A stretch of DNA of 64,000 nt from positions 1-64,000 of the forward strand of contig NZ_CABPSA010000011.1 in NCBI RefSeq assembly GCF_902459615.1, read 5' to 3'. A program made the translations under genes and the position numbers. The notes beneath the pieces were generated by a model. The model was not told where the DNA came from, searched no databases, and worked only from the letters and a program-made list of their open reading frames with translations. Positions 38,300-46,014 of this stretch are shown here, in pieces; the stretch's first letter is position 1, and the number at the start of each line of letters is the position of its first letter. This DNA is from Pandoraea commovens. Its GTDB lineage: Bacteria; Pseudomonadota; Gammaproteobacteria; Burkholderiales; Burkholderiaceae.

Positions 38300-39676
38300 T
38301 CAGCGGGCTGGGCGCAGGGCCTGCTCGATGGCGCGGGCGACCGGGAACAGGCGCGCGTCGTCGCCTGCAGCACCGCTGACCATCAGGCCGATGGGGGCCT
38401 CGCCCTGACCCTGACACGGCAACGAGAAGGCGCACCCGTCGATCATGTTGATGGCCGTTGGGTTGCGCAGCACCAGAGCGTTGGTGGCGGTGAAGGTGTC
38501 GTCGCTGGCTTCGAGCGGTGCGATGGCCGGTGGCGTGAGCGGCACGGTCGGGCACAGCACGGCGTCGAAGCTTTGCCACACGGGATTCGCCGCTGCGATG
38601 AGCGCGGCGCGGGCGTTCAGCAGATCGATGTAGTCGGCCGCGCCTGCCGGTTCGCCCTTGCGAATGCGCACCAGCACGCGCGGGTCGTAGCCGTGCGCAC
38701 GCTCGGCCAGCAACTTGCGATGCCATGCGTACGCCTCGATGGGCGAGAAACCGAAGCGGTTGATCGCGGGCAGGGTGTCGAACGGTGCGAATTTGAACTC
38801 GACGAGCGTTGCACCCGCCTTGGCGAGCGTGGCAAGGGCGCGCTCGTAGATGGCGAGTGCGGCGGGTTCTGCGCCGTCGAGCACGAAATTCGTCAAGATG
38901 CCGAAGCGCATGCCACGAAGGTCGCGCGGTGCGATCGGTGTTTCATTTGGGACGGTGCCCGACAGAATCGCATCGACCCACGCGCAGCAATCGACCGAGC
39001 GGCCGATGGGGCCGACGGAGTCGAGCGTGGTCGAGAGCGGCAGCGCGCCATCGCGCGGCGTGCGCGAAGCCGTCGGCTTGAAGCCCGTCAGACCACAGAA
39101 CGCGGCCGGAATACGGATCGAACCGCCGGTATCCGTGCCGAGGCCGACGGCGGCCATGCCATCGGCCACCGACGCGGCGGCGCCTGAGGATGACCCACCC
39201 GCGATGTGCCCGACTTCACGCTGCCACGGCGAGCGCGGCGTGCCGTAATGCGGATTCAGGCCGAGACCGGAGAAGGCGAACTCGGTCATGTTGGTACGAC
39301 CGACGATCACGGCACCTGCCTGACGCAGACGCGCGACGGCCAGTGCGTCGTGCGTGGCGGGGGCGGCGTCGGAGAGCACCGTGGAGCCTGCCCGCGTGAC
39401 CTGACCTGCCACGTCGAACAGGTCTTTCACCGAGACGGGAATGCCCATCAGCGGCGACAAACGGGCGCCGGCGCGGCGCAGGGCGTCGAGGCCGTCGGCG
39501 GCGTCGCGGGCGGCTTGTGCGTCGACCTGCGTGAAGACGACCCTGCCCTGACCGGCCGGATCGGCGATGCGCGCGAGCGCCTGCTCGGTGAGGGCACGGC
39601 TGGTGGTGCGGCCTGCGTCGAGCGCGGCGGCGAGGTCGGACAGGGGGCGTTGCAGATCGATGGCGTCGTGGCTCAT
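38300..39676 (-). CDS. amidase signature enzyme
   Basis: A 458-residue hydrolase with the Ser-cisSer-Lys triad: K in IPVSVKDLFD (about 85), the first Ser in GGSSSGAAASVADG (about 160), and the nucleophile in GTDTGGSIRIPAAFCG (about 184). This family includes GatA-like enzymes, AtzF and other amidases; no tRNA-amidotransferase partners are present, so a small-molecule amide is more likely. Its ATG follows the GntR stop by 2 bp, in an operon with a GntR regulator and a DUF2848 protein. Confidence 0.87.
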   Translation of the reverse strand: MSHDAIDLQRPLSDLAAALDAGRTTSRALTEQALARIADPAGQGRVVFTQVDAQAARDAADGLDALRRAGARLSPLMGIPVSVKDLFDVAGQVTRAGSTVLSDAAPATHDALAVARLRQAGAVIVGRTNMTEFAFSGLGLNPHYGTPRSPWQREVGHIAGGSSSGAAASVADGMAAVGLGTDTGGSIRIPAAFCGLTGFKPTASRTPRDGALPLSTTLDSVGPIGRSVDCCAWVDAILSGTVPNETPIAPRDLRGMRFGILTNFVLDGAEPAALAIYERALATLAKAGATLVEFKFAPFDTLPAINRFGFSPIEAYAWHRKLLAERAHGYDPRVLVRIRKGEPAGAADYIDLLNARAALIAAANPVWQSFDAVLCPTVPLTPPAIAPLEASDDTFTATNALVLRNPTAINMIDGCAFSLPCQGQGEAPIGLMVSGAAGDDARLFPVARAIEQALRPAR

Positions 39677-39678
39677 GT

Positions 39679-40398
39679 TCAGATCGCTTTCAGAATATGG
39701 GTGCGGAATTCTTCGATGTGACGGGCAATCGCCCGTCGGGCGCGTTCGCCGTCATGGGCGGCCAGCGCTTCAAACAGTTCGAGGTGCTCTTCGTAGACGC
39801 CTTCCAGATGACTCGGCGTCGACAGTGCGAGAAACCAGAAGCGCAGCGAGCGCTCGTGCAAGCCGCGCAGCAACTCGGCAAGCGTCTGGTTGCGCGATGC
39901 GCGTGAAATCGCCAGATGGAATTCGCGGTCGATGCGCATCATGGCGGCGACGTCGCGCGCTGCGATGGCCTCACGCGAGCGGGCCAGCACGGCCTCGATG
40001 GCGGCGAGATCCTCCGGCGTTGCGGCGCGGGCGGCCAGCTCGACACAGTACGTCTCGTTGACCATGCGCACATCGATGATTTCGAGTGCGTCGTTCAGCG
40101 AGACGGGCGCGACCATGGCCCCCTTGCGCGGCAAGATGACCAACAACCCTTCGAGTGCCAGACGATGCATCGCCTGATGCACGGGCGTGCGTCCCAGCCC
40201 CGTCGACTGCATCAATTGCGCTTCGTTGAGCGTCTCGCCGGGGCGCAGACGCAACGTGATGATGTCGTGCTTGATGGCTTCGTAGGCGCGCTCGGTCAGG
40301 CTGCGGCCGTCATGTGGCACAGACGGCTCAGGCGGCATGCGGTGGGCGTCGCCCGCGACTTCCGTCTGGTGGGGCTCGAAAAGTGTCTCGTTGGGCAT
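39679..40398 (-). CDS. GntR/FadR-family (FCD) regulator
   Basis: A 239-residue regulator with a winged HTH (LTERAYEAIKHDIITLRLRPGETLNEAQLMQSTGLGRTPVHQAMHRL) and an all-helical FCD ligand domain (VRMVNETYCVELAARAATPEDL...DREFHLAISRASRN...HLELFEALAAHD) with likely metal/carboxylate ligands D, H, H. Encoded between DUF2848 and amidase genes, it probably auto-regulates the operon in response to an acid intermediate. Confidence 0.87.
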   Translation of the reverse strand: MPNETLFEPHQTEVAGDAHRMPPEPSVPHDGRSLTERAYEAIKHDIITLRLRPGETLNEAQLMQSTGLGRTPVHQAMHRLALEGLLVILPRKGAMVAPVSLNDALEIIDVRMVNETYCVELAARAATPEDLAAIEAVLARSREAIAARDVAAMMRIDREFHLAISRASRNQTLAELLRGLHERSLRFWFLALSTPSHLEGVYEEHLELFEALAAHDGERARRAIARHIEEFRTHILKAI

Positions 40399-40411
40399 CG
40401 GATGGGGGCAG

Positions 40412-41098
40412 TCAGTCGGCAATCGCCAGCGCCTGCGTGGCGTAGCGGTGCCGGATCGTGCGGCCGAGGACCGGGTCGTGCAGTTCGATCTCGAACTGCT
40501 CGCCGCCAGCCACGCCGCCAATGGCAGCGAGTGTGCCACAGAACATTGCCGCGCCTGCGGGCAAGCCGTCCGGCCCGAGTTTGGCCATCAGTTCCTGCGG
40601 CGAGAGCAGACCCGCGACCGTGCCTTCCTGATAAAGACGCCGCTCGCCTGCACGCGTCACCCATGAGCGCAGTTCCAATTGATCCCAATGCGCCGCGACA
40701 TCGGCAAAACGCCATGCTTCGCGTGCCACGGGCTTGGCGCAGACCTGCTTGGAGACGGTCACCCCATAGGCTTCGACCTCGCGGTCGGTATGGTCCGAGC
40801 CGATGCTTACGAACAGTTCGTCGCCGTGGCGGACCAGCACGCATTCGGCTTCGCCGCTGCTTGTCTCGCCGACGACGTCGATGGCGTCGTCCTGAGCGAG
40901 CAGGGCGGGGGCGAGGCGATAGAAGCAAGGGGTGGTCGACGGACGGCGCACGCCCAGCGCGGCCAGTTCGGCGATGTGATGCTCGACCGCGTGTCGGTCG
41001 CGTCCGGCCCATCCGGCAATGATGAGCGTGTCGATGGAGACATCGATACGAAGGGCAGCGCCGTCACCGGCCACCGTGAAAGACAAACAGGAACTCAT
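40412..41098 (-). CDS. DUF2848 family protein
   Basis: A 228-residue soluble protein with the family core IIAGWAGRDRHAVEHHIAELAALGVRRPSTTPCFYR near the start and VSKQVCAKPVAREAW and EGTVAGLLSP later. DUF2848 proteins resemble fumarylacetoacetate-hydrolase-type enzymes in their genomic company, but have no assigned reaction. It heads an operon with a GntR regulator and an amidase, which suggests catabolism of an amide-containing compound. Confidence 0.82.
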   Translation of the reverse strand: MSSCLSFTVAGDGAALRIDVSIDTLIIAGWAGRDRHAVEHHIAELAALGVRRPSTTPCFYRLAPALLAQDDAIDVVGETSSGEAECVLVRHGDELFVSIGSDHTDREVEAYGVTVSKQVCAKPVAREAWRFADVAAHWDQLELRSWVTRAGERRLYQEGTVAGLLSPQELMAKLGPDGLPAGAAMFCGTLAAIGGVAGGEQFEIELHDPVLGRTIRHRYATQALAIAD

Positions 41099-41597
41099 AC
41101 GTCGACCACTCCAGGGAATTACACAGTGAAATTCAATTGATATTTGTGTGATATTTCACAAGGAGACAAGACAAAAATCAAGAAAAAAAATTTCGTGCGA
41201 TGGTGTAGAAAACGGGAATTTTTTATGAAAACCCCCGTCAATCTTGGGTTGCGCGCGTGTCAGGCCATCGCGTATATTGATCCGGCGCCCGTTTTGGGCC
41301 GAATGTTCGTTGGCTTTTCCGTTCCGGTCTCCGAACCGGAGCCCTTTGATACGAGGGCGTCGGCAACGGGTTCGACGGCTGGTCCGTCCGGACTTGCAGG
41401 GAATCGGGCGAACGAACGCAACGTCTATCAAGTCGGCAGGCAAGCAGCTCATACGCTGCCCACGGCCGGCTTCCCACCTTCATCAAGCATCACGTCTCGT
41501 GTTGTCGCTGCGCCTCCCGGGGGAGACGCGGCGTGTCATCGGCGTGGAGTCAAGAACATCAATATCGGCGCAACGCGCTGCGGGGAGAACGTATCGG
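41099..41597. other. 499-bp AT-rich control region between DUF2848 operon and antiporter
   Basis: No supported ORF. The left part (41120-41240) is unusually AT-rich for this genome, with A and T tracts, and holds the dyad at 41145-41160. The right part (41260-41590) has ordinary composition and would be a long antiporter leader. Confidence 0.5.
41145..41160. promoter_or_regulatory. candidate GntR operator
   Basis: TGTGTGATATTTCACA is an imperfect 16-bp dyad (TGTG...CACA with an AT core), 46 bp before the DUF2848 start. FCD-type GntR regulators bind short AT-centred dyads of this kind; assignment to the regulator in the same operon is inference. Confidence 0.5.
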
Positions 41598-43385
41598 ATG
41601 CATCACGCCATCGACTTCATTCAGGATCTGGCCGTCATTATGCTGCTGGCAGGCATCGTGACGGTCATCTTCAACCGGTTCCGGCAGCCAGTCGTGCTCG
41701 GCTACATCGTGGCGGGCGTGATCATCGGGCCGTACACGCCGCCGTTCGCGCTGATACATGACGAGAAGACCATCGGGATCCTTGCCGAACTTGGTGTCGT
41801 GTTCCTGATGTTCTCGCTGGGTCTGGAGTTCAGCCTGCGCAAGCTCGCCCGGGTGGGCGTGACGGCGTTCGTGGCGGCGATTACCGAAATCGTGCTGATG
41901 CTCTGGATCGGCTACGAGATCGGCCGCTTCTTCGGCTGGAAGGCGATGGATTCGATCTTCCTCGGTGCGATGCTTGCGGTCTCGTCGACCACGATCATCG
42001 TCAAGGCACTCGACGAACTCGGCATGAAGCGCGAGCGTTTTGCGCAACTGATCTTCGGCGTGCTGATCGTGGAAGACGTGCTCGCCATCGGCATGATCGC
42101 GCTGCTCTCGGGCATCGCCATCAGCGGTCAGGTCGATGCGGGCGAAGCGACCTTCACGCTGGGCAAGCTGCTGCTGTTCATGGTCGTGTCGCTGGTCGTG
42201 GGCATTCTGCTGGTGCCGCGCATTCTCGGCTATGTGGCGAAGTTCAAGAGCGACGAAATGTTGCTGGTCGTGGTGCTGGGCCTGTGCTTCGGCTTCTGCC
42301 TGCTCGTGATTCAGATGGGCTACAGCGTGGCGCTCGGCGCGTTCCTGATCGGCGCGATCATGGCCGAAGCGCGGGAGTTGCACACCATCGAGCGGCTGGT
42401 CGCGCCTTTGCGCGACATGTTCAGCGCGGTGTTCTTCGTGACCATCGGCCTGCTGCTCGACCCGCATGTGCTGGTCACGTACGTGTGGCCGATTCTGGTG
42501 ATCACGGTGGCTGTGGTGGTCGGCAAGATCGTGTCGTGCGGGCTGGGCTCCTACCTCTCGGGGCAGGACGGCCGCACGTCGATGCGTGTGGGCATGGGGC
42601 TGTCGCAGATCGGCGAGTTCTCGTTCATCATCGCGTCGCTCGGTCTGTCGCTGAAGGTGACCAGCGACTTCCTTTATCCCATTGCGGTGGCCGTCTCGGT
42701 CATCACGACGCTGCTTACGCCGTATCTGATCAAGGGCGCCGACCCGTTCACCGGCTGGCTGGGTCGCGTGATGCCGGGGCGTCTGTCCTATGTGCTCGGA
42801 CAGTACACGCAATGGCTGCAAAGCATTCAACTGACGGGTGACAGCGCGGCGCTCGTCACCATCGTGCGTCGTATTGTGGTGAGCGTGGCGATCAATCTGG
42901 CGCTCGTCGTGACGATCTTCCTCGGTGGTGCGTTCTTCTATCGTCGTCTTGCCGATCTGATGAAGCCGTGGGTCGCAGACCCGAGTCTGCAAAGTGCGGT
43001 GGTCTGGGGCGGGGCACTGGTGTTGTCGCTGCCCTTCCTGATCGCCGTGTACCGCAAGCTCAAGTCGCTGTCGTTGCTGCTGGTGGAGTTGTCGATTCCG
43101 CCGAGCCTCACGGGCCGCTACACCTTCGAGGTGCGCCGCGTGGTCGCCGAGATCCTGCCGATTGCTGCGATGGTCGGGGTCATTCTGCTGGTGGCGGCGC
43201 TCTCCGCGAGCATCCTGCCGTCGACCGAGATGATCGTGCTGATTGTGGCGGGCACGCTGGTGCTTGCAGTCATCATGCGTAGCTGGTTCGTGCGCATGCA
43301 CGCCAAGCTTCAGATTGCGCTGAAAGAGACACTCGAACATCAACCCGATGGTGAGCATGGCGGCGGGGGATCGTCGTCGCACTGA
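41598..43385 (+). CDS. CPA2-family cation:proton antiporter
   Basis: A 595-residue membrane protein. Residues 1-380 are the Na+/H+ exchanger domain (VVLGYIVAGVIIGPY, LGVVFLMFSLGLEFS, MLAVSSTTIIVKAL, VLIVEDVLAIGMIALL), as in KefB/KefC. Unlike Kef there is no C-terminal RCK/TrkA-N nucleotide-binding domain; instead three or four more membrane helices and a Gly/Ser/His tail follow. GGGGAG lies about 10 nt upstream. It probably exchanges K+ or Na+ for protons; the ion cannot be read from sequence. Confidence 0.87.
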   Translation: MHHAIDFIQDLAVIMLLAGIVTVIFNRFRQPVVLGYIVAGVIIGPYTPPFALIHDEKTIGILAELGVVFLMFSLGLEFSLRKLARVGVTAFVAAITEIVLMLWIGYEIGRFFGWKAMDSIFLGAMLAVSSTTIIVKALDELGMKRERFAQLIFGVLIVEDVLAIGMIALLSGIAISGQVDAGEATFTLGKLLLFMVVSLVVGILLVPRILGYVAKFKSDEMLLVVVLGLCFGFCLLVIQMGYSVALGAFLIGAIMAEARELHTIERLVAPLRDMFSAVFFVTIGLLLDPHVLVTYVWPILVITVAVVVGKIVSCGLGSYLSGQDGRTSMRVGMGLSQIGEFSFIIASLGLSLKVTSDFLYPIAVAVSVITTLLTPYLIKGADPFTGWLGRVMPGRLSYVLGQYTQWLQSIQLTGDSAALVTIVRRIVVSVAINLALVVTIFLGGAFFYRRLADLMKPWVADPSLQSAVVWGGALVLSLPFLIAVYRKLKSLSLLLVELSIPPSLTGRYTFEVRRVVAEILPIAAMVGVILLVAALSASILPSTEMIVLIVAGTLVLAVIMRSWFVRMHAKLQIALKETLEHQPDGEHGGGGSSSH

Positions 43386-43418
43386 AGGACACGCTACGGT
43401 TGAGTCTGCCGTCACGTG

Positions 43419-43453
43419 AAAAAGCCCGCCGGGATGCCTCGGCGGGCTTTTTC
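43419..43453. terminator. bidirectional terminator
   Basis: AAAAAGCCCGCCG and CGGCGGGCTTTTT type arms between the convergent antiporter and thioesterase genes. Confidence 0.88.
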
Positions 43454-43471
43454 TTTGGTACGACGGGAGGC

Positions 43472-44038
43472 TTATGCCTTCTTCGGCGGGAAGTCGAAGA
43501 TCAGGCAGGTGGTCGTGGCATGGGCATAGAGCGTGCCGTCCGGCCCGACGATACGGCCTTCCGCAATGCCGATCTGCCGACCCGCCTGAATGACCTTGCC
43601 TTCGGCGCGTACGACGGGCACGTCACGCGTGAGGGCGCGGACCATGTTCGTCTTGAGTTCCAGCGTGGTGTAGCTGCGTCCGGCCGGTAGTGTCGAATGG
43701 ATCGCGCAGGCCACGGCCGAGTCGAGCAGCGTGGCGAACCATCCCCCGTGGATAGAACCGAGCGGGTTGTAATAGGGCAGCGCCGGACGCCCCTGAAACA
43801 CAGCGCGGCCATTGGCGACTTCCACGGCGATGAAACCCAGCGTCTCGCTGATCGGCGGCATCGGCAGCTTGCCGTCGAACATCGCGTCGAAGATTTCCTG
43901 GCCGGTGAGGCCGGTCACGTCGGACGGTGTCGCGACGCCATAACGCGCCGGACCGTTGCGCGTAATGCGCTCACGCACGGCGGCTTCGTCGGCTTCCCAT
44001 TGGGCCAAAACGGCGGCGGCTTCCGGTTTGATGCTCAT
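43472..44038 (-). CDS. PaaI-type hotdog-fold thioesterase
   Basis: A 188-residue protein with the hotdog thioesterase motif NPLGSIHGGWFATLLDSAVACAIHSTLPAG (HGG with the catalytic Asp following) and the strand pair YTTLELKTNMVRALTRDVPVVRAEGKVIQAGRQIGIAEG. Such enzymes hydrolyse acyl- or aryl-CoA esters. AGGAAG lies about 5 nt before the ATG. An N-terminal helical extension of about 65 residues is present. Substrate unknown. Confidence 0.85.
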   Translation of the reverse strand: MSIKPEAAAVLAQWEADEAAVRERITRNGPARYGVATPSDVTGLTGQEIFDAMFDGKLPMPPISETLGFIAVEVANGRAVFQGRPALPYYNPLGSIHGGWFATLLDSAVACAIHSTLPAGRSYTTLELKTNMVRALTRDVPVVRAEGKVIQAGRQIGIAEGRIVGPDGTLYAHATTTCLIFDFPPKKA

Positions 44039-44263
44039 GACGTCTTCCTCGTAACTTTTATGATGCTAGGCAATCGGCTTGTCAGCGATTATAGAAGTCG
44101 CCGCGCCCGGATGTGCGTTTCGCGTTAGAGGGAAGCGTCGACCGATAGGTGACGATGGGGCGAGATCGGTGGAGGCCGATGCCCGGAGCCGGATGGAGGC
44201 GATGCGGCAACGACGTGATGCGTCGTTGCCGCAAGGGCTGTCGCTTACCCGATCAGCGTTCGA

Positions 44264-44986
44264 TCAGGCGGCTTGCGCGTGGCTGAGGCGGTAGGTCGCC
44301 AGTTCGTCGATGGTGAGAATCGGCAGATCGTGCTGCTTGGCGAAGCGCTCGATATCGGCACCACGCGTCATCGTTCCATCCGGATTCATCAGTTCGCACA
44401 ACACGGCGGCGGGCTTCAGGCCTGCGAGGATCGCGAGGTCGACGGAGCCTTCCGTGTGTCCGCGACGCGTGAGCACGCCACCCGGCTGCGCGCGCAGCGG
44501 GAAGACGTGGCCGGGGCGGGAGAGGTCGGAGGGTTGGGCGTCGTCGGCGATGGCGGCGCGGATCGTGGTGACGCGGTCGGCGGCGGAAACGCCGGTACTC
44601 ACGCCCTGACGCGCTTCGATCGTCACCGTGAAGGCGGTGCCGTAGCGGCTCTGATTCTGCTCGACCATCGGCGGCAGATCGAGACGGCGCAGCGTCTCGT
44701 CCGGCAGACAGAGGCAGACGATGCCGCTGCATTCGCGGATCAGCATGGCCATCGTGGCGGGCGTGATTTTCTCTGCGGCGACGATCAGATCGGCCTCGTT
44801 CTCGCGGTCCAGATCATCCATCAGAATGACGGGACGGCCTTCGCGCATGGCGTCGAGCGCAGCGGGCAGACGAACTTCCACCGGCGGCAGGTCGACGAAT
44901 GCGGGGTAGGCATGCAGGTCGTCGGTCGAGGCGGCGGAGGGGGTGTCGTGCGAAACAGCCTGGGTGTTGCGGGTACTGGTGGACAT
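44264..44986 (-). CDS. ribB: 3,4-dihydroxy-2-butanone 4-phosphate synthase
   Basis: A 240-residue riboflavin-pathway enzyme making the four-carbon unit from ribulose-5-phosphate. It has [12 protein letters not shown] (metal and substrate site), [33 protein letters not shown] and [12 protein letters not shown]. It is the single-domain form without a GTP cyclohydrolase II domain. About 100 nt separate the ATG from an FMN riboswitch, so it is flavin-repressed. Confidence 0.94.
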   Translation of the reverse strand: MSTSTRNTQAVSHDTPSAASTDDLHAYPAFVDLPPVEVRLPAALDAMREGRPVILMDDLDRENEADLIVAAEKITPATMAMLIRECSGIVCLCLPDETLRRLDLPPMVEQNQSRYGTAFTVTIEARQGVSTGVSAADRVTTIRAAIADDAQPSDLSRPGHVFPLRAQPGGVLTRRGHTEGSVDLAILAGLKPAAVLCELMNPDGTMTRGADIERFAKQHDLPILTIDELATYRLSHAQAA

Positions 44987-45087
44987 GAAACGCTCCTCGC
45001 GTAAGTCAATCGGGCGAAAAACGTTTTCGGGGCATGCGAACGGACGTCGCCATGGGACGGCATCCCATAGCACGCGGGTATCGACGC

Positions 45088-45255
45088 ATCTTCTCTCATC
45101 CGGACTATGACCGTCGGCTCTGGCTTCGCACCAGATCTGCTGACCCTGCCGATGTCGCGAAAGCGACGGTGACAAGCGCTCGCGGGCTCATGACGACGCA
45201 GCGAACTGCGTGGTGTCACATACCGCCGGTGGGGACTTTCACCCCGCCCTGAAGA
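45088..45255 (-). promoter_or_regulatory. FMN riboswitch (RFN element)
   Basis: The minus strand shows the conserved RFN sequence in order: CAGGGCGGGGTGAAAGTCCC, ACCGGCGGTATGTGAC, GAGCCCGCGAGCGC, GGCAGGGTCAGCAGATCTGG, GAAGCCAGAGCCGACGGT and CGGATGAGAGAAGA. FMN binding would lower ribB expression. The right end reads CTTCAGGG from 45254. Confidence 0.95.
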
Positions 45256-45525
45256 CGTGTATGCCGTACGAACGTTGCGTTGCATCGCGTGGTAGTCACG
45301 CATTGCGCGGCGTCATTACGTATGCGGCGAGACAGAGCGTAGCACAGGGCGGGAGAGGTCTGCAGGGAAGGCCGCGCGAGGCGCGTGGGATTGCACATCG
45401 GCCACAAGACGCGGGGAGCCTCTTGTGGCCGTGTTTGATGTGGGCAGATGGCGTCGGCTGAGGGCGTCGAACGTCCGTCGAACGAAGTTCAGGCCAAACT
45501 TGGACGCTGGTCGGCCGTCACTCAA

Positions 45526-45726
45526 TCAGGCGCTGGTGCCCTTGACCGTGTAACCGGCGTCGGTGATGGCGGCGCTGACTTCTGCGGGCGACAGGTCGCT
45601 TTGGACGTCTACGCGACCAGCACCCAGATCGACGTTGACCTTCGCATCGGCGTCCAGCTCGGTGATCGCACGCGTGACGGCTTTAACGCAATGGCCGCAG
45701 CTCATACCTTCGACTTGGACTTGCAT
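45526..45726 (-). CDS. copZ: copper chaperone, HMA domain
   Basis: A 66-residue heavy-metal-associated protein with the Cu+ motif GMSCGHC (about residues 7-13). AAGGAG lies 7 nt before the ATG. It delivers Cu+ to the CopA ATPase, which is divergently encoded. A CueR-type promoter with a 19-bp spacer lies upstream (45781-45811), so it should be copper-induced. Confidence 0.9.
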   Translation of the reverse strand: MQVQVEGMSCGHCVKAVTRAITELDADAKVNVDLGAGRVDVQSDLSPAEVSAAITDAGYTVKGTSA

Positions 45727-45780
45727 GTTGCTCTCCTTGAAAGACGATTCAGTTGACGGTGACACTGATCAGGTGAATGG

Positions 45781-45811
45781 ATGATAGACCTTCCCATAGA
45801 GGTAAGCTCAA
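45781..45811 (-). promoter_or_regulatory. CueR-type promoter of copZ
   Basis: On the minus strand TTGAGC (45811-45806) and TATCAT (45786-45781) are separated by 19 bp, the over-long spacer of MerR-family promoters. Within the spacer, TTACCTCT and GGGAAGGT form an imperfect dyad like other CueR sites. Confidence 0.75.
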
Positions 45812-45947
45812 GCGCTTTTTCAGACGAATCGCGTGTCGGGTCAGACGTCCCCCAAACATGGCCGGTTCCGGTAGCGCTATCGTTAAAGTGTGACGGGTGT
45901 GGTCCTGCTGTTTCCACCGGAATGCGTAACAAGTTGCCGCACAGTGC

Positions 45948-45978
45948 TTGACCTTCCTGTCATGGCAAGGTCTATGCT
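45948..45978 (+). promoter_or_regulatory. CueR-type promoter of copA
   Basis: TTGACC (45948-45953) and TATGCT (45973-45978) are 19 bp apart. The spacer holds the dyad ACCTTCC...GGCAAGGT, nearly the E. coli copA operator. It lies 37 bp before the copA ATG. The cognate regulator is encoded at 49601. Confidence 0.88.
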
Positions 45979-46014
45979 GTGACGCATGATGACAGTCCTC
46001 CTGGAGGCCTATAA

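Noticed and set aside
41144-41597. Extension of the antiporter frame upstream through 41244, or a small gene in the leader
   Set aside because: The upstream part has no membrane or domain character; the protein family begins at the ATG at 41598.
41559-43415. 618-codon minus-strand frame antisense to the antiporter
   Set aside because: His/Asp/Gln-rich shadow product; the plus strand encodes clear CPA2 motifs.
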